From Pseudomonas fluorescens (GTDB lineage Bacteria; Pseudomonadota; Gammaproteobacteria; Pseudomonadales; Pseudomonadaceae), in NCBI RefSeq assembly GCF_001708445.1, contig NZ_CP015637.1:3101001-3165000 (forward strand): a stretch of 64,000 bases of DNA, in the 5' to 3' direction. Under the pieces are notes generated by a model. The model searched no databases. It was not told the DNA's origin and was given only the letters and a program-made list of their open reading frames with translations. Position 1 is the stretch's first letter, and the number at the start of each line of letters is the position of its first letter. This document shows positions 52,987-63,080 of the stretch, one piece after another. A program made the position numbers and the translations under genes.

Positions 52987-53778
52987 TTAGAGGGGGCGAT
53001 GACAGCCTGCGACCAGGTGCTTGAGGCCCTCCGGGTCCTGGATCGTGACATTTCGCCCCTCGACATGGGCCAAGCCCTGATCGCGCAGGTGCGCGATGCC
53101 ACGGCAGATGGTTTCCAGGCGCAGGCCCAGGTAGGAGCCGATTTCCTCGCGGCGCATCTTCAACACGAAGTGCCGGGCGGAATACCCGCGAGCACTCAAG
53201 CGTTGCGACAGGCTCAGCAGGAACGCCGCCAGGCGCTCATCGGAGTTCATCTTGCCAATCAGCATCAGCAGGGTGTGATCCTGCACGATTTCACGGCTCA
53301 ACAGCCGGGTGAGGTTGTGCTGCAGCGAAGGCAACTGGCGGGCGAGGTTTTCCAGGTGGGTATAGTGGATGGGGCAGACCTCACTGTCCTCCAGAGCCAC
53401 CGCTGTGCAGGCATGCGCGTCGGCACTGATCGCGTCCAGGCCGAGCATGTCGCCGGCAATGTGAAAGCCGGTGACCTGTTCACGGCCGTCGACCGAGACC
53501 ATGCCGGTCTTGAATGAACCGATACGCACCGCGTACAGCGAGCGCAGCGGATCGCCTGTACGGAACAGGGCTGCGCCTTTTTTTACCTTAAAGCGTTGCG
53601 CGACCAGCGTGTCCAGTTGCGCCACCTCGTGCCCCCCAAGGCCGATCGGCAGGCACAGCGCCGACAGGGCGCAGTCGGAGCACTTCGTCTTGAGGGGGCG
53701 AAGTGGCTGCGGGCGCACTTGAGGCATGGAACGTAAGGCCGTCGGATTGTCGACCACAAACAAATGATGGACTGTCAT
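52987..53778 (-). CDS. FNR/ANR-family [4Fe-4S] regulator with variant recognition helix
   Basis: 263 aa. Cysteines C-x2-C-x5-C (KCSDCALSALCLP, about residues 33-42) plus a fourth Cys in DSEVCPIHY match the iron-sulfur ligands of FNR. A cyclic-nucleotide-type beta roll follows. The C-terminal helix-turn-helix RREEIGSYLGLRLETICRGI carries E-x2-C-R where E. coli FNR and ANR have E-x2-S-R; the codon is TGC on the coding strand. The Glu and Arg that read the TTGAT half-site are kept. It is in an operon with the alcohol dehydrogenase and divergent from phosphoketolase; a shared ANR-like box lies at 53901. Confidence 0.85.
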   Translation of the reverse strand: MTVHHLFVVDNPTALRSMPQVRPQPLRPLKTKCSDCALSALCLPIGLGGHEVAQLDTLVAQRFKVKKGAALFRTGDPLRSLYAVRIGSFKTGMVSVDGREQVTGFHIAGDMLGLDAISADAHACTAVALEDSEVCPIHYTHLENLARQLPSLQHNLTRLLSREIVQDHTLLMLIGKMNSDERLAAFLLSLSQRLSARGYSARHFVLKMRREEIGSYLGLRLETICRGIAHLRDQGLAHVEGRNVTIQDPEGLKHLVAGCHRPL

Positions 53779-53900
53779 ACATGCACTCCGTCCAGGCCTG
53801 AGCCTGAGTGTAGGGACGAAAGGGAAATGGCACTGTCTGCACCCTTTGTTCGGTCTGCCCGCTTCCCACGTTCATTGAGCTTGAGCCCCGGCTTCAAGAC

Positions 53901-53914
53901 TTGACGTACATCAA
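53901..53914. promoter_or_regulatory. ANR/FNR box between regulator and phosphoketolase genes
   Basis: TTGACGTACATCAA matches the ANR consensus except C for T at position five. It lies 75 bp before the phosphoketolase ATG and 123 bp before the regulator start, so it can serve both promoters. Confidence 0.75.
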
Positions 53915-53988
53915 GTCTCGCGCATTCGAGGCCCACAGAATCGACGAATGACAATCCATGTTTCGAGCCTGGGCGGAGGGAGGGGGTT

Positions 53989-56358
53989 ATGAGCGATTTC
54001 TTGAGTGCCGAGGAACTGGAAGGGCTGGACGCGTATTGGCGCGCGTCCAATTACCTGGCGGTGGGGCAGATCTACCTGAAGAGCAACCCCTTGCTCCAGG
54101 TTCCCTTGACCCAGGCGCACATCAAGCCGCGCTTGCTGGGGCATTGGGGCACGACGCCGGGGCTCAATCTGCTCTACACGCACCTCAACCGCCTGATCAC
54201 CCAGTACGATGTCAACCTGCTGTTCGTCGCCGGGCCCGGCCATGGCGGGCCGGCGGTCGTCGCGCAGACCTACCTGGAGGGCACCTACACCGAGTGCTAT
54301 CCGTCCGTGGAGCGCAATACCAACGGGTTGCTGCGCCTGTTTCGACAGTTTTCCTGGCCCTATGGCATTTCCAGCCATGTCTCGGCACAGATCCCAGGCT
54401 CGATCCATGAAGGCGGTGAACTGGGTTACTGCCTGGCCCACGCCTATGGCGCGGTGTTTGATAACCCGGACCTGATCGTCGCTTGCGTGATCGGTGACGG
54501 CGAGGCCGAAACCGGCCCGCTGGCCGCCAGTTGGCACGCCAATAAATTCATCAACCCGGCGCGTGATGGCGCGGTGCTGCCGATCCTGCACCTCAACGGC
54601 TACAAGATTGCCAACCCCACCGTCCTGTCCAGGATCAGCGAAGAAGAGCTGTCAGCCCTGCTGTATGGGTATGGCTACGATGCCTACTTCGTAGAAGGCG
54701 ATGAACCGGCGCAGGTCCATCAAGCACTGGCCCGCACCTTGCACACCCTGCTGCTGAAGATCCGCGAGATCCAGCACGCGGCTCGCCAGCCACGGCGCAA
54801 TGCGGCGCCGGAGCGCCAGCTGTGGCCCATGTTGGTATTACGCACGCCCAAAGGCTGGACCGGGCCGGCATTTGTCGATGGCTGCCGGGTCGAAGGCACA
54901 TGGCGCGCCCACCAGGTCCCCTTGGCCAACTTCCAGGTGCCGGGCCATGTGCAGCAACTGGAGGAGTGGCTGAACAGCTATCGCCCCAACGAACTGTTTG
55001 ATGCCGATGGGGCCTTGCTGCCGGAAATCGCGGCCCTGGCGCCCACCGGACACCGCCGCATGAGCGCCAACCCCCACGCCAACGGCGGGCTGTTATTGCG
55101 CCCGCTCGACTTGCCACGTTTTGCCGATTACGCCGTCGAACTGCCAGTGCCCGGTTGCCGGCGCGCCGAGGCCACTCGGGTCCTGGGGTTTTTTCTACGC
55201 GACGTGATGAAAAACGCCCAGGGTGCCGGCAACTTCCGCTTGTTTGGCCCGGATGAAACCGCCTCCAATCGCCTGGACGCGGTCTACGAGGTCACCGCCA
55301 AGGCGTGGATGGACCCGTTGGAGGCGGACGACCAGAACCTGGCGATTTCGGGCCGGGTCATGGAGATCCTCAGCGAGCACGTCTGTGAAGGCTGGCTTGA
55401 GGGCTATCTGCTGACCGGGCGCCATGGCTTGCTGTCGTGCTATGAGGCGTTTATCCATATCGTCGATTCCATGGTCAACCAGCATGCCAAATGGCTGAAA
55501 ACCGCCGCCGGCGTGCCCTGGCGCAAGCCGGTGGCCTCGCTCAACCTGTTGCTGACCTCCCATGTGTGGCGCCAGGACCATAACGGCTTCTCCCACCAGG
55601 ACCCCGGGTTTATCGACCTGGTCGCCAACAAGAAGTCCGACGTGGCGCGTATCTACCTGCCTCCCGACGCCAACTGCCTGTTGTCGGTGGCCGATCACTG
55701 CCTGCGCAGCCGCAATTACATCAATGTCATTGTGGTGGGCAAGCAACCGGAGTGGCAGTGGCTGGATATCGACGCGGCCGTGCGTCATTGCCTGGCGGGG
55801 ATCGGTCGCTGGGGCTGGGCCTGCCGCGACGATCAGGACCCGGACGTGGTCATGGCCTGTGCCGGAGACGTGCCGACCCTGGAAACCCTGGCCGCCGTGA
55901 CCTTGTTGCGCGAGTACGTCCCGGACCTGCGGGTACGGGTCGTCAATGTGGTGGACCTGATGGTATTGCAATCGCCGTCCCAGCACCCCCATGGCCTGTC
56001 GGATACCGCGTTCGATGAGTTGTTCACCCCCGACAAACCGGTGATCTTTGCCTTCCACGGCTACCCGGCGCTGGTACACCGGTTGCTGTACAAACGCACC
56101 AATCATGACAACTTCCATGTGCGTGGCTTCAAGGAGGAGGGCGCCACCACCACGCCGTTCGACATGGCGGTGATCAACGACCTGGATCGCTACCGATTGG
56201 CGCTGGACGTCGTCGAGCGTGTACCTCGCCTGCAGGAACAACGCCACGCCGCACAATCGCGCTATTGGTCGATGATGGAGAAACACAAGTTGCACCTGAT
56301 CGAGCATGGCGAAGACCTGCCCGAAGTCCTCAACTGGCAATGGACGCCGGCCACCTAG
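53989..56358 (+). CDS. xfp: Phosphoketolase (xylulose-5-P/fructose-6-P)
   Basis: 789 aa, full length. Thiamine-diphosphate motifs: [56 protein letters not shown] with GDG and the downstream N-x for metal, and the C-terminal [17 protein letters not shown]. It splits sugar phosphates to acetyl-phosphate plus erythrose-4-P or glyceraldehyde-3-P without carbon loss. Acetyl-phosphate can yield ATP or drive ethanol formation with the alcohol dehydrogenase next door. The ATG at 53989 follows GGAGGGAGG by a short spacer. It is cytoplasmic and preceded by an ANR-like box. Confidence 0.94.
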   Translation: MSDFLSAEELEGLDAYWRASNYLAVGQIYLKSNPLLQVPLTQAHIKPRLLGHWGTTPGLNLLYTHLNRLITQYDVNLLFVAGPGHGGPAVVAQTYLEGTYTECYPSVERNTNGLLRLFRQFSWPYGISSHVSAQIPGSIHEGGELGYCLAHAYGAVFDNPDLIVACVIGDGEAETGPLAASWHANKFINPARDGAVLPILHLNGYKIANPTVLSRISEEELSALLYGYGYDAYFVEGDEPAQVHQALARTLHTLLLKIREIQHAARQPRRNAAPERQLWPMLVLRTPKGWTGPAFVDGCRVEGTWRAHQVPLANFQVPGHVQQLEEWLNSYRPNELFDADGALLPEIAALAPTGHRRMSANPHANGGLLLRPLDLPRFADYAVELPVPGCRRAEATRVLGFFLRDVMKNAQGAGNFRLFGPDETASNRLDAVYEVTAKAWMDPLEADDQNLAISGRVMEILSEHVCEGWLEGYLLTGRHGLLSCYEAFIHIVDSMVNQHAKWLKTAAGVPWRKPVASLNLLLTSHVWRQDHNGFSHQDPGFIDLVANKKSDVARIYLPPDANCLLSVADHCLRSRNYINVIVVGKQPEWQWLDIDAAVRHCLAGIGRWGWACRDDQDPDVVMACAGDVPTLETLAAVTLLREYVPDLRVRVVNVVDLMVLQSPSQHPHGLSDTAFDELFTPDKPVIFAFHGYPALVHRLLYKRTNHDNFHVRGFKEEGATTTPFDMAVINDLDRYRLALDVVERVPRLQEQRHAAQSRYWSMMEKHKLHLIEHGEDLPEVLNWQWTPAT

Positions 56359-56369
56359 TGGAGGGGCCG

Positions 56370-56795
56370 CTACTTGCGTTTCCAGTACTTCTGCATTTCG
56401 AGAAACAGAAACGAAGCTGTCCAGGTGATCAGCACCAGACCGGTCAGCGCTTGCAGGCCGGTCAAGTACTTGAGATGGCCCACGGGGGTGATGTCACCGA
56501 AACCGATCGTGGTGTAGGTGGTAAAGGAAAAGTACACACAGTCCATGAACGAGCCGTCGAAGCGCCCCGACAGGCGGCCCCATTCGCCGTAGCGCGTCAT
56601 CAGGTAATAAGCCAGCGCAAAGCACCACACTTCGATCGCGTGCGCCAGCAGGGCACCAAAGACCCCGATGACCATCCTGAAGCGGCTCCAGACCCTGAGC
56701 CGCGGCAGCCAGTCGTTCAGCCGCAACAGGCATTCGTAGTGAATGACCACCGCCAGGATGACCACCAGCATGTTGATCAGGGTGACAGCCAGCAT
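56370..56795 (-). CDS. Two-TM potassium-channel-type protein
   Basis: 141 aa. First hydrophobic helix MLAVTLINMLVVILAVVIH, a second segment ending ALAYYLM, then the pore loop with the K+ selectivity filter FTTYTTIGFGDITPVG (TIGFGD) and a last helix GLVLITWTASFLFLE. It is the pore module only, with no RCK or TrkA-N domain, so four copies should form a channel. It is eight bp downstream of the FtsH paralogue gene and probably co-transcribed. Role inferred: K+ flux or membrane-potential control under energy stress. Confidence 0.85.
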   Translation of the reverse strand: MLAVTLINMLVVILAVVIHYECLLRLNDWLPRLRVWSRFRMVIGVFGALLAHAIEVWCFALAYYLMTRYGEWGRLSGRFDGSFMDCVYFSFTTYTTIGFGDITPVGHLKYLTGLQALTGLVLITWTASFLFLEMQKYWKRK

Positions 56796-56803
56796 GGCAA
56801 GCC

Positions 56804-58645
<1,842 letters not shown>

Positions 58646-58724
58646 GACCTTGACTCAAAAAAAGGCACGCAAAGCAGACACAACCGTTGAATGCCCCGGT
58701 TGATACCCTGGGGCATTCCTCACC

Positions 58725-59372
58725 TCATGCAAGCAGCAAGTGATCTTCCACCCGCCTGACGCCAGGCACCGACCAGGCCGCCCGCTCCACGAGCTTGCGC
58801 TCACGCCACAGGTGCACCTTGCCGTCGAGCCTGACCACATCACCGTCGACCCTGACGTGAATATCCTTGGCGTCCACTTCGGCATTGCGCTTGAGCGCTT
58901 CTTCGATGCGTTTGCGGATATCGACGATGTCCACTCGGGGGCTCAGGGTCAGCCGATTGTCTACGCCGAGTACGCCGGATAGCTTGCGCACCGCTTTTTC
59001 TACGGTTTCCTTCTGGTATTGCCAGTCAACTTCCCCTTCAAGGGTGATCCAGCCGTGTTGAACGATGACTTTAACGGCATTGGGAGGCACGTCGGCGCTC
59101 CAACTGATGATGCTCAGGGCGCGGGCGGCGATGGTGTCGTCCGCAGTGCCGGCGCCTTTGTTCAGCCGGACCTGGATCTCCTCGGCGACGGCGCGCACGC
59201 CTTTGACGGCTTTGACCGCGCGTTCGGCGCGGACTTTTTGATCATAACTGCTGACATGTCCGGTCAGCGTGACTACGCCTTTTTCCACGGCAACACCGAT
59301 GTTGGCTGCATCGATCTGTGGTTGGAACTCCAGCTCTTCCAAAATGGCTTTGCGCAAACTCAAGTCGCTCAT
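58725..59372 (-). CDS. Three-BON-domain protein
   Basis: 215 aa with three successive BON domains: residues about 4-72 (VVTLTGHVSSYDQKVRAERA), 78-145 (WITLEGEVDWQYQKETVEKA) and 148-215 (VVRLDGKVHLWRERKLVERA). No signal peptide is seen, unlike OsmY, so it may be cytoplasmic or membrane-peripheral. BON domains bind phospholipid surfaces. A related gene with the same domain count lies at 62128. ANR-like boxes at 59458 and 59528 lie upstream of its start. Confidence 0.85.
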   Translation of the reverse strand: MSDLSLRKAILEELEFQPQIDAANIGVAVEKGVVTLTGHVSSYDQKVRAERAVKAVKGVRAVAEEIQVRLNKGAGTADDTIAARALSIISWSADVPPNAVKVIVQHGWITLEGEVDWQYQKETVEKAVRKLSGVLGVDNRLTLSPRVDIVDIRKRIEEALKRNAEVDAKDIHVRVDGDVVRLDGKVHLWRERKLVERAAWSVPGVRRVEDHLLLA

Positions 59373-59457
59373 GATGGTGTCCTCCGTCCAGTTCGTGGCT
59401 CATGACGGGCCGTCAGTGGCCAGTCACTGGTTTCTACGCCCGCGCCGCGGGAAATCA

Positions 59458-59471
59458 TTGAGCTATATCAA
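59458..59471. promoter_or_regulatory. ANR-like box
   Basis: TTGAGCTATATCAA matches TTGAT-N4-ATCAA in nine of ten positions. It lies 86 bp before the BON gene start on the minus strand and about 200 bp before the Usp gene on the plus strand. Confidence 0.65.
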
Positions 59472-59527
59472 CAAGGGGTGAGTGAGCCGCAGGTCGATCC
59501 ACGGTTTACGTGAAAGCCAGCCATTAT

Positions 59528-59541
59528 TTGACAAAAATCAG
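59528..59541. promoter_or_regulatory. ANR-like box, second
   Basis: TTGACAAAAATCAG keeps eight of ten consensus positions and lies about 130 bp before the ATG at 59668. Confidence 0.5.
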
Positions 59542-59667
59542 AGTGCGTACCTTTCCGGGTCTGATACTTCAACCACGACTTTTTCAATCTGGATGAAGGG
59601 GGCATGGGGCTCGACAGGCAGTTGAGTGGCAGTCAGGCGGTAACGCCGGCCCGGATTGAGGTATGTG

Positions 59668-60588
59668 ATGCTCAAACTCAAACGTATCTTATTGATCGCA
59701 CCCTCCGAGATGACGCGCACCCCTGCCTTTGATCGGGCTCAGGCACTGGCCACTGCCAGCGGGGCATTGCTGCATATTGTGGCGTTCGACTATGTCACGC
59801 CGCTGGCGCTGGCTGGCGTGTTTGACCATGACGCGATGGCCCAGGCCAGGGAAGGCTACCTGCAGGTCCACCGTCACTGGCTGGAACAGCAGATACGTTT
59901 CCTGCGGCGCACCGGGTTGCAGATGACCAGTGAGGTGGTATGGGCCAAGCCAAGCCTGTCGCAGGTGCTGGACTACGTGAACGACTTCCACCCGGACCTG
60001 GTGGTCAAGGATGTGGAACATGTTTCGGCGCTCGAGCGCACCTTCCACCGCCCCCTGGATTGGCTGTTGCTGCGCGACTGCCCGGCCTGCCTGCACCTGG
60101 TGACCAACGCCAAGCGCCCAAAGCCGTTGAAAGTGCTCGCCGCCGTTGATCTGTCACACCTGGAAGAGCTGACCTTCGGGCTGAACGAGCGCGTCGTCGA
60201 AATGGCGTCCACCTGGGCGCGGGCCTGCGAAGCGCAACTGCATCTGTTGAATGTCAGCAACTGGACGGTGGTGGGCGATACGGCCCTGAGCGTGCCTACC
60301 CACAGCCTGGAAAGCAGTTTGAGCGAAGCCGTCAACGACGCCCAGGCGGAAGCCTTTGATGAGCTTGCCGAACGCCATGGCATCGAAAAAAAACGCCAAC
60401 ATGTGCTCAGCGGCATGCCCCACAAAGTGATCAGCCAGTTCGCCCGCCAGCATGCCTTCGATGTGGTCGTGCTCGGCACGGTCTATCGCGACCGGCTCGA
60501 TCGGATGCTGGGCAGCACCGCCGAAAGCGTGCTGAACCGCACGTCCTGCAGTTTGATGATCGTCAAGCCGCTGCCCCGGTCTGATTGA
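59668..60588 (+). CDS. Tandem-domain universal stress protein
   Basis: 306 aa with two UspA domains. Its N-terminus RILLIAPSEMTRTPAFDRAQ is almost the same as that of the protein at 49706, so the two are probably duplicates. Domain 2 has VLGTVYRDRLDRMLGSTAES. I chose the ATG at 59668, with GAGG six bases before, over the TTG at 59656. Two ANR-like boxes upstream suggest the same low-oxygen control. The beta-CASP gene follows in the same direction. Confidence 0.9.
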   Translation: MLKLKRILLIAPSEMTRTPAFDRAQALATASGALLHIVAFDYVTPLALAGVFDHDAMAQAREGYLQVHRHWLEQQIRFLRRTGLQMTSEVVWAKPSLSQVLDYVNDFHPDLVVKDVEHVSALERTFHRPLDWLLLRDCPACLHLVTNAKRPKPLKVLAAVDLSHLEELTFGLNERVVEMASTWARACEAQLHLLNVSNWTVVGDTALSVPTHSLESSLSEAVNDAQAEAFDELAERHGIEKKRQHVLSGMPHKVISQFARQHAFDVVVLGTVYRDRLDRMLGSTAESVLNRTSCSLMIVKPLPRSD

Positions 60589-60623
60589 AACGGCCCATTT
60601 TTTAAACGATCAAGGAGACAAGC

Positions 60624-62006
60624 ATGCGCATGACATTTCTGGGGGCCGCTGGCACGGTCACCGGCAGCAAATACCTGCTGGAGCATCGAGACCTGCACAT
60701 CCTGGTCGATTGCGGCCTGTTCCAGGGCTACAAGCAACTGCGCCTGCACAACTGGGATGCGTTCCAGCTGCCGGCGCGCGACCTGCACGCTATCGTGCTG
60801 ACACATGCCCACCTGGACCACAGCGGCTACCTGCCGCTGCTGGTACGCAATGGCTATCGCGGTCCCGTATACGCCACGCCCGCCACCTGTGAACTGGCCA
60901 AAATCCTGCTGCGCGACAGTGGCCGCTTGCAGGAAGAAGAGGCCGAGTTCGCCAACCGCCACGGGTTCTCCAAGCACACTCCGGCCTTGCCGCTCTACAC
61001 CGAACAGGACGCCGAGCGGGCATTGAAACTGCTGCGGCCGATCGAACTGCAGCACCGCGTCGCGATTGCCCCAGGCTTGAGCATCCTGCTGCGTGATGCC
61101 GGGCATATTCTTGGTGCGGCGACGATCGAAATCGTTGCCGATGGCGTCACGCTGGTGTGTTCCGGTGACCTGGGTCGCCCGAACGATCCCTTGATGTTCG
61201 CCCCGCAAACCATCGAGCAAACCGACTATCTGCTGGTGGAATCGACCTATGGCGATCGTCAACACCCCGTGGAGCCGCCCGAGGAACAATTGGCGCAAGT
61301 GATCACCCGCACCGCGCTGCGCCACGGTATCACCCTGGTACCGTCGTTTGCCGTCGGGCGCGCGCAACTGCTGATGTATCACTTGTATCGCTTGAAACAA
61401 CGGCATGCGATCCCGGACCTGCCGATCTACCTCAATAGCCCGATGGCAACGGACGTCACGCGTTTGTACCAGCGCTTTCGGTCGGAGCATCGGTTGTCGC
61501 TGGAAGAGTGCCAGGGCATGTGCGATGGCACGCACTTCGTGTGTTCCGTGCAACAGTCGATTGACCTGGACCAGCAACGCACCCCGGCGATCATCATTGC
61601 CGCCAGTGGCATGGCCACCGGTGGGCGTGTGCTGCACCACCTCAAGGCGCTGGCGCCCAACCCGCTCAACACCCTGTTGGTTCCCGGTTTCCAGGCCGGT
61701 GGCACACGCGGCGCACAGATTGTCGCCGGCGCGCCGTCGGTTCGTATCCATGGCCAGGACGTGCCGATCCGCGCAGAGGTCGTGCCCATGCAAACCCTCT
61801 CTGCCCACGCCGATGCCGATGAAATCATGCAATGGCTGCGCGGCTTCAAGCGCGCGCCGAAACATACCTATGTCGTCCACGGTGAACCCAACGCCTCGGA
61901 TGTGCTGCGCCGGCGCATCAGCCAGGAGCTGGGCTGGTCGGTGTCGGTACCTGAGTATCGGGACTGTGTGGAACTGCCCGCCGTGGAGCGTCAATTGAGC
62001 GCTTAG
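60624..62006 (+). CDS. Metallo-beta-lactamase-fold protein with beta-CASP and RMMBL domains
   Basis: 460 aa. The H-x-H-x-D-H motif is in LTHAHLDHSGYLP (about residues 58-63), further zinc ligands in RDAGHILGAATIE and VCSGDLGR, a beta-CASP insert in the middle, and a C-terminal RNA-specificity region ending HTYVVHGEPNASD. It resembles the YSH1/CPSF73-like bacterial ribonucleases. RNA cleavage is likely but not proven. It follows a Usp gene within the ANR-marked block. Confidence 0.87.
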   Translation: MRMTFLGAAGTVTGSKYLLEHRDLHILVDCGLFQGYKQLRLHNWDAFQLPARDLHAIVLTHAHLDHSGYLPLLVRNGYRGPVYATPATCELAKILLRDSGRLQEEEAEFANRHGFSKHTPALPLYTEQDAERALKLLRPIELQHRVAIAPGLSILLRDAGHILGAATIEIVADGVTLVCSGDLGRPNDPLMFAPQTIEQTDYLLVESTYGDRQHPVEPPEEQLAQVITRTALRHGITLVPSFAVGRAQLLMYHLYRLKQRHAIPDLPIYLNSPMATDVTRLYQRFRSEHRLSLEECQGMCDGTHFVCSVQQSIDLDQQRTPAIIIAASGMATGGRVLHHLKALAPNPLNTLLVPGFQAGGTRGAQIVAGAPSVRIHGQDVPIRAEVVPMQTLSAHADADEIMQWLRGFKRAPKHTYVVHGEPNASDVLRRRISQELGWSVSVPEYRDCVELPAVERQLSA

Positions 62007-62127
62007 CGCACGTACGTGCGGCGTCGGGGTAGTGCTTGGAATAGGTACTTTCCGACCTGCTCGGGCGGGTGGCAACGCGCTACGCTTGGGCGGCTTGAGA
62101 CGTTTGCAAACATTCCGGAGCTTTTTT

Positions 62128-62817
62128 ATGAATAGCGATGAAAAGCTGAGGCAGCAGGTGATCGACGAACTGAACTGGGACCTGGCGCTGAAAGCCGATC
62201 AGATTCTGGTCCAGGTGTCCGATGGTATCGTCACGCTCTCTGGCAATGTCACCAGTCATGCCGAGCGCTGGCACGCCGAACAGGCTGTGGCGCATGTGGC
62301 TGGCGTCGTGGACCTGATCAACCGCATCGACGTGGTTCTGCCTTCCAGCCATGTGCGTACCGACAGCGATCTGGTCGCCGCGGTCGCTTCAGCGTTGCAA
62401 GGGAACACCTCGCTGGCGGAACACCGCGTCAACATCAGTGTGACGGATGGCTGGCTGGTACTCAGCGGTGAAGTCGATTCGGAGCATCAGCGCCAGGCGG
62501 CAGGCTATGCAGTGCGCTATCTGCCGGGGATCAAGGGGGTCAGCAACGATATCGTGGTCAAGACCCATGCCTCTGCGCAAACCATCAAGACCGATATCGA
62601 ATCAGCGTTTCGCCGCAGAGCGATTATCGACGCCCACGGTATCGATGTGCGCGTGGACGGCGGGGACGTCACGCTTTCGGGCGTTGTCGGGTCGCTTCCC
62701 GAACGCGACATGGCGCGTTTGACGGCCTCGAGCACGGCCGGGGTGCAGAAGGTTGTCGACAACCTGGTGGTCGCGCCCAGCGCCCAACAAACGAATGGCC
62801 CAGGTGGCGCGGCTTGA
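62128..62817 (+). CDS. Three-BON-domain protein
   Basis: 229 aa from the ATG at 62128, which follows GGAG by seven bases; the open frame upstream is not protein-like. Three BON domains: IVTLSGNVTSHAERWHAEQA, WLVLSGEVDSEHQRQAAGYA and DVTLSGVVGSLPERDMARLT. No signal peptide is visible. It is a paralogue of the protein at 58725 and closes the stress block. Proposed role: binding membrane or other surfaces during stress. Confidence 0.85.
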   Translation: MNSDEKLRQQVIDELNWDLALKADQILVQVSDGIVTLSGNVTSHAERWHAEQAVAHVAGVVDLINRIDVVLPSSHVRTDSDLVAAVASALQGNTSLAEHRVNISVTDGWLVLSGEVDSEHQRQAAGYAVRYLPGIKGVSNDIVVKTHASAQTIKTDIESAFRRRAIIDAHGIDVRVDGGDVTLSGVVGSLPERDMARLTASSTAGVQKVVDNLVVAPSAQQTNGPGGAA

Positions 62818-62861
62818 CTCACGGGGCAGCGGATCTCCCTCCGCGGCGAGCGGGCTTGTCT

Positions 62862-62994
62862 GTGGCGAGCGGGCTTGCCCCGCGTTGGGGCGCGAAGCGG
62901 CCCCATTACCGGCCATGGTTTTTTAACTGACGCACCGCGGTGCCTGGCTTTGGGGCTGCTGCGCAGCCCAACGCGGGGCAAGCCCGCTCGCCAC
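62862..62994. repeat. REP doublet with extra arms
   Basis: 62862-62889 and 62967-62994 are exact 28-bp reverse complements (GTGGCGAGCGGGCTTGCCCC arm). Diverged single copies of AAGCCCGCTCGCCACAG recur at about 62999-63051 and one forward unit near 62846. The centre holds GGGCTGC-TGC-GCAGCCC, another hairpin. This is a typical intergenic pseudomonad REPIN cluster. Confidence 0.8.
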
Positions 62995-63080
62995 AACAAG
63001 CCCGCTAGCCACAGACAAGCCCGCTCACCACAGTAAGCCCGCTCGCCACAGGGGAATTTGTCAGGGCCTGAAAATCATGC

